A DNA stretch of 55,027 nucleotides from DAOUET01 sp034430155 (lineage in GTDB: Bacteria > Chloroflexota > Anaerolineae > Anaerolineales > UBA4823): contig DAOUET010000025.1 in assembly GCA_034430155.1 (NCBI GenBank), positions 1 to 55,027 of the forward strand, read 5' to 3'. Of this stretch, positions 25,018 through 33,660 are shown piece after piece. Position 1 is the stretch's first letter. The number at the start of each line of letters is the position of its first letter. Below the pieces are notes generated by a model, which worked only from the letters and a program-made list of their open reading frames with translations, did not search any database and was not told the DNA's origin. The translations under genes were made by a program, and so were the position numbers.

Positions 25018-26304
25018 ATGCCAGACTTCAAAAAAGCCATCCCCCATGTTTCACCAGTTTGGACAAGATATACCCCCCTGATTGTTGAGCGTGGTCAGGG
25101 ATGTTACCTTTATGACCAGGATGGCAGTGCCTACCTGGACTTCACTTGCGGTATTGGTGTAACCAACACCGGTCATTGCCATCCGCGGGTGGTGGCTGCT
25201 ATCCGCCAACAAGCAGGCTTGCTCCTACATGGACAGGTCAATATCGTATTGCATACTCCCTTGCTTGAGTTGGTGAATGAACTGCGCGAAATCGTATCAC
25301 CCAAGCTGGATGGTTTCTTCTTTAGTAATTCGGGGGCAGAAGCGATTGAGGGAGCTATAAAACTGGCGCGTCATGCTACCGGAAGACAGAACATCATCGT
25401 CTTCCAAGGCAGCTTTCACGGGCGCACTATTGGGACCATGTCGTTGACTACCTCGAAAACAATCTATCGGGCTGGTTACCAACCGCTCATGCCTGGTGTA
25501 TTTGTGGCTCCTTACCCGTATGCATACCGCTTCGGGTGGGACGAAGAGAAGACCAGCCAGTGGTGTCTGGATGAATTAGATTTTTTGCTCACAACCCAAA
25601 CCGCTCCAGGGGAAACCGCTGCAGTTCTGGTGGAACCGGTATTAGGTGAGGGAGGCTATGTCGTACCACCAGATACTTTCTTACAAGCCCTTCGCCAGGT
25701 GTGCAATAAACACGAGATGCTGCTTATTTTGGATGAAATCCAATCTGGCTTCGGTAGAACTGGGAAGTGGTTTGCCTACCAGCATTTTGGGGTTGAGCCT
25801 GACATCCTGACTGTTGCAAAGGGTCTGGCTTCAGGTATGCCCCTATCTGGTGTATTTAGCAGTTTGGAACTGATGGAAGCCTGGATCCCCGGATCTCATG
25901 GTGGTACATATGGAGGCAATGTCGTAGCAGCTGCAGCTGCGGTAGCCACAATCCAAGCAATCCGTGACGAGAAAATGTTAGAGAATTGCCAGCAAAGAGG
26001 AAAACAGCTGATGGACGGATTGCGAGAGTTGCAGAGACGCTTCCCAATTATTGGAGATTTACGCGGGTTAGGTTTAATGATTGGCACTGAATTTCGAACC
26101 CCAGATCGCCAGCCGGATAAAAACACCGCCAAGGCTGTCATACACGCATGCCAGGACAGAAAGCTCTTGTTGTTGACATGCGGTCCATGGGACAATACCA
26201 TCCGCTGGATTCCACCTCTCATCGTGACCAAAGATCAAATTGACCAGGCTTTGGATATCTTTACTGAATCGATGCAGGAGGTTATACAGAACGTTTCTAC
26301 TTGA
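25018..26304 (+). CDS. Class III aminotransferase, 4-aminobutyrate aminotransferase-like
   Basis: This 428-residue PLP enzyme has FFSNSGAEAIEGAIKLARHATGR as the cofactor-phosphate region, ILDEIQSGFGRTGKWFA with the ring-binding Asp, and Lys268 in TVAKGLASGMPLSG. These are the usual motifs of GABA, ornithine and putrescine aminotransferases. It differs from the aminotransferase at 17333 in the SHGGTYGGN active-site loop and belongs to the GabT side of class III. GTG 25009 and ATG 25018 are both possible; ATG is preferred. Being placed between two aldehyde:ferredoxin oxidoreductases suggests that its aldehyde product is oxidised by them. The donor (GABA, beta-alanine, putrescine) cannot be decided from the sequence. 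Confidence 0.9.
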   Translation: MPDFKKAIPHVSPVWTRYTPLIVERGQGCYLYDQDGSAYLDFTCGIGVTNTGHCHPRVVAAIRQQAGLLLHGQVNIVLHTPLLELVNELREIVSPKLDGFFFSNSGAEAIEGAIKLARHATGRQNIIVFQGSFHGRTIGTMSLTTSKTIYRAGYQPLMPGVFVAPYPYAYRFGWDEEKTSQWCLDELDFLLTTQTAPGETAAVLVEPVLGEGGYVVPPDTFLQALRQVCNKHEMLLILDEIQSGFGRTGKWFAYQHFGVEPDILTVAKGLASGMPLSGVFSSLELMEAWIPGSHGGTYGGNVVAAAAAVATIQAIRDEKMLENCQQRGKQLMDGLRELQRRFPIIGDLRGLGLMIGTEFRTPDRQPDKNTAKAVIHACQDRKLLLLTCGPWDNTIRWIPPLIVTKDQIDQALDIFTESMQEVIQNVST

Positions 26305-26315
26305 TGGAGTATTTT

Positions 26316-28016
26316 ATGCATATCTGGAGAGTAAATACACGAAAACAAGACCTGAAAGTCGAACCTGTCCCCGCCAGCTGGGAACATCTGGGTGGGCGTG
26401 GGCTGATATCGCGAATATTGTTAGATGAGGTTCCAGGAACTTGCGATCCCCTCGGTAAGTATAACGAGCTGGTTTTCGCTCCAGGTCTGCTTGTTGGTCA
26501 TATGCTTTCCAGTTGTGACCGTATTTCAGTGGGGGGAAAAAGCCCTCTCACCGGTGGTATTAAAGAATCTAACGCCGGTGGGCGCACGGGCTTGCACCTG
26601 GCGTACCTGGGAATTAAAGCTTTAATCATAGAAGACCAGCCTGCTGGGGATAGCTATTTTGTACTGCATGTGAGCAAGGAAGGCGTTCGTTTCGATCAAG
26701 TTAATCAGTTACCTGGATTAGGGGTATACGAATCAGCGAAGCTCTTATTGAAGCTTTATGGGAATAAAGTCGCCATAGCCCTGATAGGCCCTGGGGGCGA
26801 GATGGGTTTCGCTTCAGCCGGTATATTAAATCTTGATAAAGACGCGGTTCCCTCGCGCATCAATGCCCGTGGTGGTTTGGGTGCCCTGATGGGATCTAAG
26901 AAGTTAAAAGCAATTGTGATCAATAACCAGGGAGGGGTCAAGCCACCGATTGCACATTTGGACCAATTCAGACAGGCTCAGAAGGCTTTTAACAAATCCT
27001 TGATGGCTCACCCTCAAACCAGAGTTTATGCGGAATACGGCACGGCGGGAATGACGCGTATGAGCAATGGCTTTGGAGGACTGCCGACCCGTAATTTTTC
27101 CAGCGGTCAATTTGAAGGTGCAGAAAAGATCAGTGGTGAGTACATGCGCGAATTACTATTAAGCAGAGCTGGTGAAAGTAATCCCACGCATGCCTGTATG
27201 GCTGGCTGTACCATCCGTTGTTCAAACATTTTTGGGGATAAGGATGGTCAGAATGTAGTCTCCCCATTGGAATATGAAACTATAGGGTTGTTAGGTGCTA
27301 ATCTCGGTATCGATGATCTGGATATGATCGCCCGGTTAAATTGGGAAGTAAATGACCTGGGATTAGATTCCATAGAAATCGGCGCTGCAATGGGTATAGT
27401 ATGTGAAGCTGGCATGATAGATTTTGGAGACAGCACCGGTGCGTTAGCCTTGTTGAAGGAGATTCGTAAGGGATCAGTTTTAGGGCGCCTGTTGGGGCAA
27501 GGTGCAGAGGTAACCGGACGGGTTCTTGGCGTCAAGCGGATTCCGGTAGTGAAAGGACAAGCAATGTCGGCTTATGATCCCAGGGCGATCAAAGGCACTG
27601 GTGTGACTTACGCAACCTCACCACAAGGGGCTGACCATACCTGTGGTTTGACGATTCGCGCCAAGGTAGACCATCTTGATCCTTGCGGACAGGCTCAGCT
27701 CTCGCGGAACTCCCAAATAAGCAATGCGGGTTATGATACTTTAGGAGCGTGTATTTTTGCAGGATTTGGATTTGCGGGAAAACCTGAAACCATTCCAGAT
27801 TTGCTCAACGCCCGCTTTGATTGGCAAGTTGGCAGCGATATCCTTGAATCGCTGGGTCGTGAGTGTCTGGCTCTAGAGCGTGAATTCAACCGGCGAGCAG
27901 GATTCACACCCGCTAATGACCGCCTTCCAGAATGGATGCTAACGGAACCGTTGCCACCGCATAATGCTGTCTTCGATGTGAGTGAAGAAGATCTCGATGG
28001 GGTCTTCGACTGGTAG
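26316..28016 (+). CDS. Second aldehyde:ferredoxin oxidoreductase family protein, short form
   Basis: This 566-residue AOR-family protein is shorter than its neighbour. The N-terminal pterin domain is HIWRVNTRKQDLKVE, LGGRGLISRIL, GGKSPLTGGIKESNAGG. The cluster cysteines are spaced CMAGCTIRC (Cys294, 298, 302), one residue wider in the first interval than in the first oxidoreductase, with a later ACIFAGFG cysteine as fourth ligand. Many of the family's GxxG turns are kept (GLPTRNFSSGQFEGAE). ATG 26316 has GGAG six bases upstream; ATG 26304 overlaps the aminotransferase stop and is an alternative. It may act on a different aldehyde or form a partner of the larger enzyme. The family is certain; the substrate is not. 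Confidence 0.9.
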   Translation: MHIWRVNTRKQDLKVEPVPASWEHLGGRGLISRILLDEVPGTCDPLGKYNELVFAPGLLVGHMLSSCDRISVGGKSPLTGGIKESNAGGRTGLHLAYLGIKALIIEDQPAGDSYFVLHVSKEGVRFDQVNQLPGLGVYESAKLLLKLYGNKVAIALIGPGGEMGFASAGILNLDKDAVPSRINARGGLGALMGSKKLKAIVINNQGGVKPPIAHLDQFRQAQKAFNKSLMAHPQTRVYAEYGTAGMTRMSNGFGGLPTRNFSSGQFEGAEKISGEYMRELLLSRAGESNPTHACMAGCTIRCSNIFGDKDGQNVVSPLEYETIGLLGANLGIDDLDMIARLNWEVNDLGLDSIEIGAAMGIVCEAGMIDFGDSTGALALLKEIRKGSVLGRLLGQGAEVTGRVLGVKRIPVVKGQAMSAYDPRAIKGTGVTYATSPQGADHTCGLTIRAKVDHLDPCGQAQLSRNSQISNAGYDTLGACIFAGFGFAGKPETIPDLLNARFDWQVGSDILESLGRECLALEREFNRRAGFTPANDRLPEWMLTEPLPPHNAVFDVSEEDLDGVFDW

Positions 28017-28040
28017 GGAAAATAAAGTTCGAGGTGTCCT

Positions 28041-28379
28041 ACGAAAATAACAGTTCAATTGCATACCATCTTACAAAGGAAGACGCCTGAAGGGTTAGTT
28101 GACCGCTTAGAAATTAATCTCAAACCTGCCAGCAACATTACTGATTTGCTCGGAAAATTAGAAGTGGACATGGATACTGACGCCATGTTGCTGGTGGTTA
28201 ACGGTCGTATTGCTGATCCTTCTCAAAGGCTTAGTGAGGGAGATCAGGTCAACCTGATGCCAGCGATTTCAGGGGGTTGTTTATTTTGGCAAAGTAAAAT
28301 AGAAACGAGTAAGACCAGGGCGAGATTCCACCTCAATTTGACCCCCATGGGCCTCCACGATGCCTCTGGCGATGGCTAA
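28041..28379 (+). pseudogene. MoaD/ThiS-like sulfur-carrier gene with abnormal start and stop
   Basis: The frame reads KITVQLHTILQRKTPEG, a typical MoaD start, through LLVVNGRIADPSQRLSEGDQVNLMPAISGG, ending in the Gly-Gly (residues 78-79) that is adenylated and thiocarboxylated in this family. Such genes often follow aldehyde:ferredoxin oxidoreductases and serve pterin cofactor synthesis. Two oddities stand out. The codon placed correctly behind GAGGTG is ACG (28041), not ATG; the next usable start, TTG 28059, would remove the first strand. After Gly-Gly the codon is TGT rather than a stop, and a 33-residue tail follows that is antisense to the histidine kinase gene. Loss of ATG and TGA by single changes is my reading; ACG initiation plus C-terminal processing is the alternative. 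Confidence 0.7.
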
Positions 28380-29378
28380 CCCCAGCCCGGAACCGCCAGG
28401 TGAGCGGCTGCGCGATTTTTCCCCCCGATAGAAGCGTTCAAAACTCGACTAATTCGTTGTCCATCCATCAACACTGGGTCAACTTCTGGGGAGACATCCC
28501 CTTTCAGGTTAATTCCTTTCTGATGAGCAAGCTCAGAAAAACTCTCCAAAGTATCGGAAACCAAGTCTGTCATTGAATTCTGCTCCTTGTTCAGATGCAA
28601 TCCACCGGTATCTAATTGGGACATCTGGAACAAATCGTCGATCAGCATCGAGAGCGTTTTGATTTCCTTTTGAGCGGTGGATAAATATCTTTGCACAGTT
28701 TCTTGATCTTTGACCATACCGTCAGCCAGCGCTTCAATAATGGCCCGGATGGATGCCAAGGGGGTATGCAGATCATGCCCGATCCAGGAGATTAGGTCGC
28801 GCTTGAGGTGATCTAATTCGCGTTGTTTCCGATCTGCATTGCTTAATTGAATAGTCATTTGATTAAAAGTGGCAGCCAGGTCAGCCATCTCATCCCGTCC
28901 CGTAACCGAGAGGCGTACATTGAGATCGCCCTGTGAAACGCTCTGGGCGGCGTCTTCGATTTGGCGAATTCGATCGGTAAGCCTTATCGATAAGAGATAT
29001 CCCAGGGCAACTGCCATGGTCGTTGCGAAGACGAGAAGCACTGTGGCTACTAACAGGTCGTGCTGATTGGTGAACATAAGAGCAGCAGTAACCCAAACAT
29101 TAATGAAGGTCAGCAGGCTAGAAAGCAGGTAGCCTCCTAATAACGTCCAACGAATAGTGGGCGACCGTTCGACCCAACCTAAACGATAAGCACCGTAACC
29201 TGCCAGCCAGGAGATGATCGCAGTTACAGAAAGGAAGCTTGCCATAAGCCGGATATCGATTAGAGGCGGTTGCAATAAAAAGTAAAAAAATGCCCAATGA
29301 GATAACCAGGATCAACACGATGATAATGACAAGTTTCAGAGGCAAGGACATATGAGCTAAAAAATCCGTAGCGGTCAT
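28281..29378 (-). pseudogene. Broken sensor histidine kinase
   Basis: The gene starts at 29378 with MTATDFLAHMSLPLKLVI. A run of seven A's (29284-29290; T's in the gene) shifts the frame. Correcting it by one base gives FYFLLQPPLIDIRLMASFL and an intact membrane part, HAMP domain (RLTDRIRQIEDAAQSVSQGDL) and H-box (GHDLHTPLASIRAI). The ATP-binding domain is damaged: DGQRISRV is joined near 28440, out of frame, to FERFYRGEKSRSR and GSGLGLAIARGIVEAHGG, ending FTLPK with TAA at 28283-28281. About 45-50 codons, including the N-box and first Gly box, are missing. The kinase cannot bind ATP normally. It is convergent with the MoaD-like gene, 28280/28281 being the likely original boundary. Its response regulator is also frameshifted. 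Confidence 0.85.
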
Positions 29379-29487
29379 ACTATGTACCTTCTAATGATAC
29401 TTTTGGAATTGTAGGCTGAAATGAAAGGGGTTTCCAGATCTTAACAAATATAATTTTTCAGGACACCAACCCAATCCAAGAGGATTA

Positions 29488-30176
29488 CTAAGGTTCGAAC
29501 TTATAGCCCACGCCCCAAACGGTGATGATATATCTCGGATTCGATGGATCTTTTTCGATTTTCTCTCTTAACCGACGAACGTGTGCGGTAACCGTTCCCG
29601 GGTCGATAAAGTCTGAAAGTCCCCAAATGTTTTCGAGTAAATGCTGGCGAGTAAATACCTGGCGTGGGTGATTCGCTAACAGCCAGAGCATATCGAATTC
29701 TTTGGCAGTGAGGTTAATCTCTTCGTCTCGGGCGATAACCAGGCGGGTTTTTGGGTCAATGTCAAGATCATCATACTTTAGAGGCCTTTCTTTGAATGGC
29801 TCGCTTTGTGAACGGGTTCTTCTCAACATTGCACGGACGCGACTGACCAATTCTTGAGGACTGAAGGGTTTGACAACATAATCATCGGCGCCCATCTCGA
29901 GGCCGGCTATTCGATCCGATTCTTCCCTGCGGGCGGTCAACATGATGATGGGAACATCGCTTTTATCTCGTAACCGGCGGGTGAGCTCGCAGCCATCGAT
30001 CTTCGGGAGCATGAGATCCATGATGACCAAGTCTGGAGGTTTAGGTTGATGGCTTCCAAGGCGGCCCGCCCATCTGTTGAAACCTTTACCTTATACCCCG
30101 CCCTTTTTAGATATAAGGTGACGACTTCAGCAATGCTGGGTTCATCTTCGACGATAAGTATCAAAGCATCTGTCAC
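29488..30176 (-). pseudogene. Frameshifted OmpR-family response regulator
   Basis: The first frame gives MTDALILIVEDEPSIAEVVTLYLKRAG with the acidic pocket, and GRAALEAI. A one-base loss near 30046-30050 moves the remainder into another frame: PPDLVIMDLMLPKIDG (phospho-acceptor Asp), PIIMLTARREES, GADDYVVKPF, then the winged helix (LTAKEFDMLWLLANHP, TVTAHVRRLREKI, TVWGVGYKFEP). The 689 bases plus one give 229 codons, the normal length for this family, which supports a single missing base. It lies upstream of the damaged kinase, 109 bases apart, as a former two-component operon. A sequencing slip is possible for this gene on its own, but the kinase deletion makes true loss more likely. Confidence 0.82.
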
Positions 30177-30340
30177 GGATTGACCTCAACGAAATAATAC
30201 TACCTTTGTTTGCTTACGTGGATGCGAAGAAATGATTACAAAATTATTACGGCTACCCTGGAAATTGGCTGCCAAGATAACAGGATTTATCTTTGATGCA
30301 TCTTCTTACTTGCATACTATATTTTTATCAATAGGCTGAT

Positions 30341-32548
30341 TTAGTACCGGTAGCGCCTGCTGACGATTGCCCAACCCAATACAACGATTGAGACGATTAT
30401 TACTGCACCCAGGATGATCGGCAAGTTGGGCGAAGTGGTGGTCTGTGTAAGTGGGTAATATGGATAGGTCCCTGTAGATAATGGGGTAAGATTTGGCTGG
30501 GTAGGCACTGCCAGTTCATCCAAGCCGATATTTTCATTCTTCACCGAAGACGGATTTGTCGAAGGGGGTGTGCTTGTGGCAAGGAAATCGACGGACACTG
30601 TGGGAAGGGTAGTTTGCTGTAAAATACTTATTTCAGCGTTTTTTGCCCGAATAATCTCTCCATCTGCGAAGATATCTAACAATCCGTTGGCGATCTCGAA
30701 TCCCTGATTTTCACCTAAGCCAAGATTTGCGCCCCTTAGATCAAGTACAAATATGGCCTGATCTCCAGATGGTTTGGCTGCCTCTTGGTTTATGACAAGG
30801 GTGGTATTTCCGGTAAGACCAATCACCAGGTTCTCTGGATGAGAGAAAGCTAGGGAGAAAAGCCTTCCCCAGCGGTTGTCGCTCATTAGTTGTGGCTCGA
30901 TCATCACATTCAGTAGGTTCAAACCAGGAGAAATCCTGGTCTGCCCTTCTAAGAAGGACGCTTGGGTAGCCAGCTCTCTCTGGGTTGAGTCCTGGGGAGT
31001 AGGACTTTCTGTTGAAAAGAATGGTCCCAATGCAGCTGCGGCAGCATCGATAGCCAATAAGGGTTTCCCGCTCAACCATGCGCCACGAATAAAAGCGAGT
31101 TGCTCGATGGTCTGGGCGAGCAATGCCTGATCCTCAGCCATGAAAATGATAGCGTCATAATCCTTGGGGTGGGGCGGCTGAATGGATTTAGATGCCTCGG
31201 TATAATCGATCACTAAGGCAGGCTTGTCGAATTTTTGGCGGTAAAAATCAGCAACGTTCTTAAGATTAAGGTTCGATTCGTGTCTGATTACCAGGATCAA
31301 GGTTCGGGTTTTGGATCCACCCGTTAACGAGATGAAGGAATTTATGATTGGTGGATCGCCGGTGGGTTTGGGAATATCACCGGATAGAAATAAAAACCCT
31401 GCTCCTTTCGGAAGTGAAAGGTCATTGAAATCCCGATCGATACGCTCTACGGGCGCGGCCAAGGAATTTGTTCGGGTGACAAGGTTGTATCCATTTACTC
31501 CTGGTGCCAACAGATGAATGACCACGTTTCTCAAATTAAGGACGCCATGTTCCCCTTGACCACTGCCATCCTCGACAGCATGGTAGGTCATAGCGTCAAA
31601 AATGGCGATTTCATACAGCCCAAATACTTTAGTGATTTGATTTCCACCTTGCAAAAATAGACCTGTGTAAGCATCGATTCCGATCCCCAAGCTTGGAATT
31701 CCTTGTTGGGCAATGGTTGTGAGCAACCTTCCAACGTTTCCCTGTTGGAAGATACGTTGTTCTATAACAGCGTTTGGGATACCAAAGGATAGTCCATGTT
31801 GGTCAGCATCGTTCCAAATGAGGGATGCGCCACTTTTAACCGCGTTACCGGCGCAGAAATTCAGCCCATACCCAGCGATCATGGCTTTCGATTGCAGAAC
31901 TGCTCCACCGCCAGTACCGGCGATGATTGCGCCATTCCTGGAAGCCTGCTCCAAGGCTTGTTCCAAAGGAGAGTTCCCGATAACTTTCATAGCCACCCTT
32001 GGGTCTCCGTCTAAGATAAAAATGGCAGATAAATCGCTCGTGAAGTCTTTAAGATTATTGGAATCCAGAGCGTCAGAGTGGGTTAATATCGGGAGAAGCT
32101 TTGTTACGCAACTAATTCCATGGGGAGCTGCTTGCTGGCAAGCGTGATCGATTTCAACCCGCCTTTTTTCAGCTGAGCCGAGCAGCTGCTTACGCTCCGG
32201 ATTTGTGATGTTCTCAGGATTGGAAGCGTATGCAATAGGCAATACGAGAATATTGACCCCTTCGTTGATCTGGTTGGCTACCGCTGCCTGTGAAAACTCT
32301 ACATAAAGGTCTTTATATCCGCCACCCATGGGGACAAACATGCTCATACGCTGATCATTCTCTTGTTGGGCATAGCTGTAAGTATATAGGATTAGACTCA
32401 AACCCGTCACCAACAGCAAGAAAATCGACCATGAGAATTTAGTCGATATTTTCCCAAGTTTCGTTAACCAAAAGTAAACTAGCCCTGATCTCCTCTTCCT
32501 TTTGAAATTTGGTGTGGGCGAATCGGTAACGCTATTATCCGGGAACAT
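30341..32548 (-). CDS. Tandem cyanophycinase-like (S51) membrane protein without catalytic serine
   Basis: This 735-residue protein has an N-terminal membrane helix (about 38-58) and a C-terminal helix (about 708-730) before RRYRY. The first domain follows the peptidase S51/cyanophycinase pattern (FVPMGGGYKDLY, FILDGDPRVAMKVIG, LEQALEQASRNGAIIAGTGGGAVLQSKAMIAGYG). In active enzymes the nucleophile lies in GTSAGA; here it is GTGGGA, so Ser is Gly. A second, weaker S51-like domain (FLFLSGDIP, LLAIDAAAAALGPFF) also lacks the serine. A Ser/Thr/Pro-rich linker precedes the last helix. It is probably an exported, cell-surface anchored non-enzymatic relative; ligand unknown. AAGG precedes the ATG. 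Family assignment is by resemblance of the first domain. Confidence 0.8.
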   Translation of the reverse strand: MFPDNSVTDSPTPNFKRKRRSGLVYFWLTKLGKISTKFSWSIFLLLVTGLSLILYTYSYAQQENDQRMSMFVPMGGGYKDLYVEFSQAAVANQINEGVNILVLPIAYASNPENITNPERKQLLGSAEKRRVEIDHACQQAAPHGISCVTKLLPILTHSDALDSNNLKDFTSDLSAIFILDGDPRVAMKVIGNSPLEQALEQASRNGAIIAGTGGGAVLQSKAMIAGYGLNFCAGNAVKSGASLIWNDADQHGLSFGIPNAVIEQRIFQQGNVGRLLTTIAQQGIPSLGIGIDAYTGLFLQGGNQITKVFGLYEIAIFDAMTYHAVEDGSGQGEHGVLNLRNVVIHLLAPGVNGYNLVTRTNSLAAPVERIDRDFNDLSLPKGAGFLFLSGDIPKPTGDPPIINSFISLTGGSKTRTLILVIRHESNLNLKNVADFYRQKFDKPALVIDYTEASKSIQPPHPKDYDAIIFMAEDQALLAQTIEQLAFIRGAWLSGKPLLAIDAAAAALGPFFSTESPTPQDSTQRELATQASFLEGQTRISPGLNLLNVMIEPQLMSDNRWGRLFSLAFSHPENLVIGLTGNTTLVINQEAAKPSGDQAIFVLDLRGANLGLGENQGFEIANGLLDIFADGEIIRAKNAEISILQQTTLPTVSVDFLATSTPPSTNPSSVKNENIGLDELAVPTQPNLTPLSTGTYPYYPLTQTTTSPNLPIILGAVIIVSIVVLGWAIVSRRYRY

Positions 32549-32595
32549 TCTAGCCTTAAGAATATTTTGGGAGGCGATAAGCGGATAATGCCGCC

Positions 32596-33570
32596 CTACC
32601 AGGCGTATGCTTCAGGTGCTTCACCACCAGGACCAGGCCATATCTCGTTCAGGCGAACAATTTGTTCATCAGTCAAAATGATATCCAGGGACTTTAGACT
32701 GCTGTTTAATTGTTCTTGGGTGCGAGGCCCGATAATTGGCGCGGCGACAACCGGATTGTGTAAGAGCCAGGCGAGGGCTACATTGGCTGGTTCTTGACTG
32801 ATTTCTCGGCAAAAATTTTCATAAGATCTTAGCTGGTTTTGATGTTTCTCATGAGCATTTTGGATTCGTTCAGATGCACGGCGACCATCCTCCCCTTTTT
32901 CCAGTGCCCCTGCTAGAAGACCGCCTCCCAGAGGGCTGTAAGGGATTAAACTCAACCCGAAGGAAGTGCAGGACGGAATAACTTCCATCTCTACCATGCG
33001 GTTATTGAGATTGTAGATGCTTTGCTCGGACACCAAGCCTAGGAAATTACGCGGTTTCGCGGTGCATTGTGCTTGCGCAATTTGCCATCCAGCAAAGTTG
33101 CTGCTTCCCACGTAGAGGATTTTCCCCTGTTGAAGCAATAATTCCATTGCTTGCCAGATTTCCTCCCAGGGCGTCTCCCGGTCAATATGGTGCATTTGGT
33201 AAAGGTCGATGTGATCCGTTTGCAATCGTTGTAAGCTGTCCTCGCAGGATTTTCGAATGTGATAGGCAGATAAGCGATGGTCGTTGGGCCCCTCCCCCAT
33301 TTTGCCATAGACTTTGGTAGCCAAAACAATGTGTTCGCGCCGGGAACCCCCCTGGGCTATCCATCTACCCACAATTTTTTCGGTGATACCTTCTCCTGTT
33401 TTCCAACCGTAGACATTGGCTGTATCAAAGAAGTTTATCCCGTTTTCCAGGGCATCATCCATAATGACATGACTCGTTGTCTCATCTGTTAGTGGACCGA
33501 AATTCATGGTGCCCAAACATAAGCGACTGACCTTCAATCCAGTTCTGCCGAGATTGACGAATTCCATCAA
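32596..33570 (-). CDS. Aldo/keto reductase
   Basis: This 324-residue NADPH-dependent reductase has a TIM-barrel fold. MEFVNLGRTGLKVSRLCLGTMNFG opens the barrel. FDTANVYG carries the catalytic Asp and Tyr, VLATKVYG the Lys, and QMHHIDRETPWEE the His region. YSPLGGGLLAG and PIIGPRTQEQL complete the family pattern near the cofactor phosphate site. It resembles the general Tas/YajO-type reductases with broad carbonyl substrates, so the physiological substrate cannot be stated. It stands alone between the S51-like gene and the CBS-domain pair, about 90 bases downstream of the latter. Confidence 0.93.
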   Translation of the reverse strand: MMEFVNLGRTGLKVSRLCLGTMNFGPLTDETTSHVIMDDALENGINFFDTANVYGWKTGEGITEKIVGRWIAQGGSRREHIVLATKVYGKMGEGPNDHRLSAYHIRKSCEDSLQRLQTDHIDLYQMHHIDRETPWEEIWQAMELLLQQGKILYVGSSNFAGWQIAQAQCTAKPRNFLGLVSEQSIYNLNNRMVEMEVIPSCTSFGLSLIPYSPLGGGLLAGALEKGEDGRRASERIQNAHEKHQNQLRSYENFCREISQEPANVALAWLLHNPVVAAPIIGPRTQEQLNSSLKSLDIILTDEQIVRLNEIWPGPGGEAPEAYAW

Positions 33571-33660
33571 TTACCTCACTTTCTTGGTGTGATCATCGGA
33601 ATTAATTATTGGATCTTGAAAATTAGGAGTATGTTTTGTCATACTGTGAGCGGATCTATC

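Noticed and set aside
29490..29505. GGTTCGAACT, resembling a tRNA T-loop
   Set aside because: It lies in the end of the response-regulator gene (VGYKFEP and stop), and no cloverleaf can be built around it.
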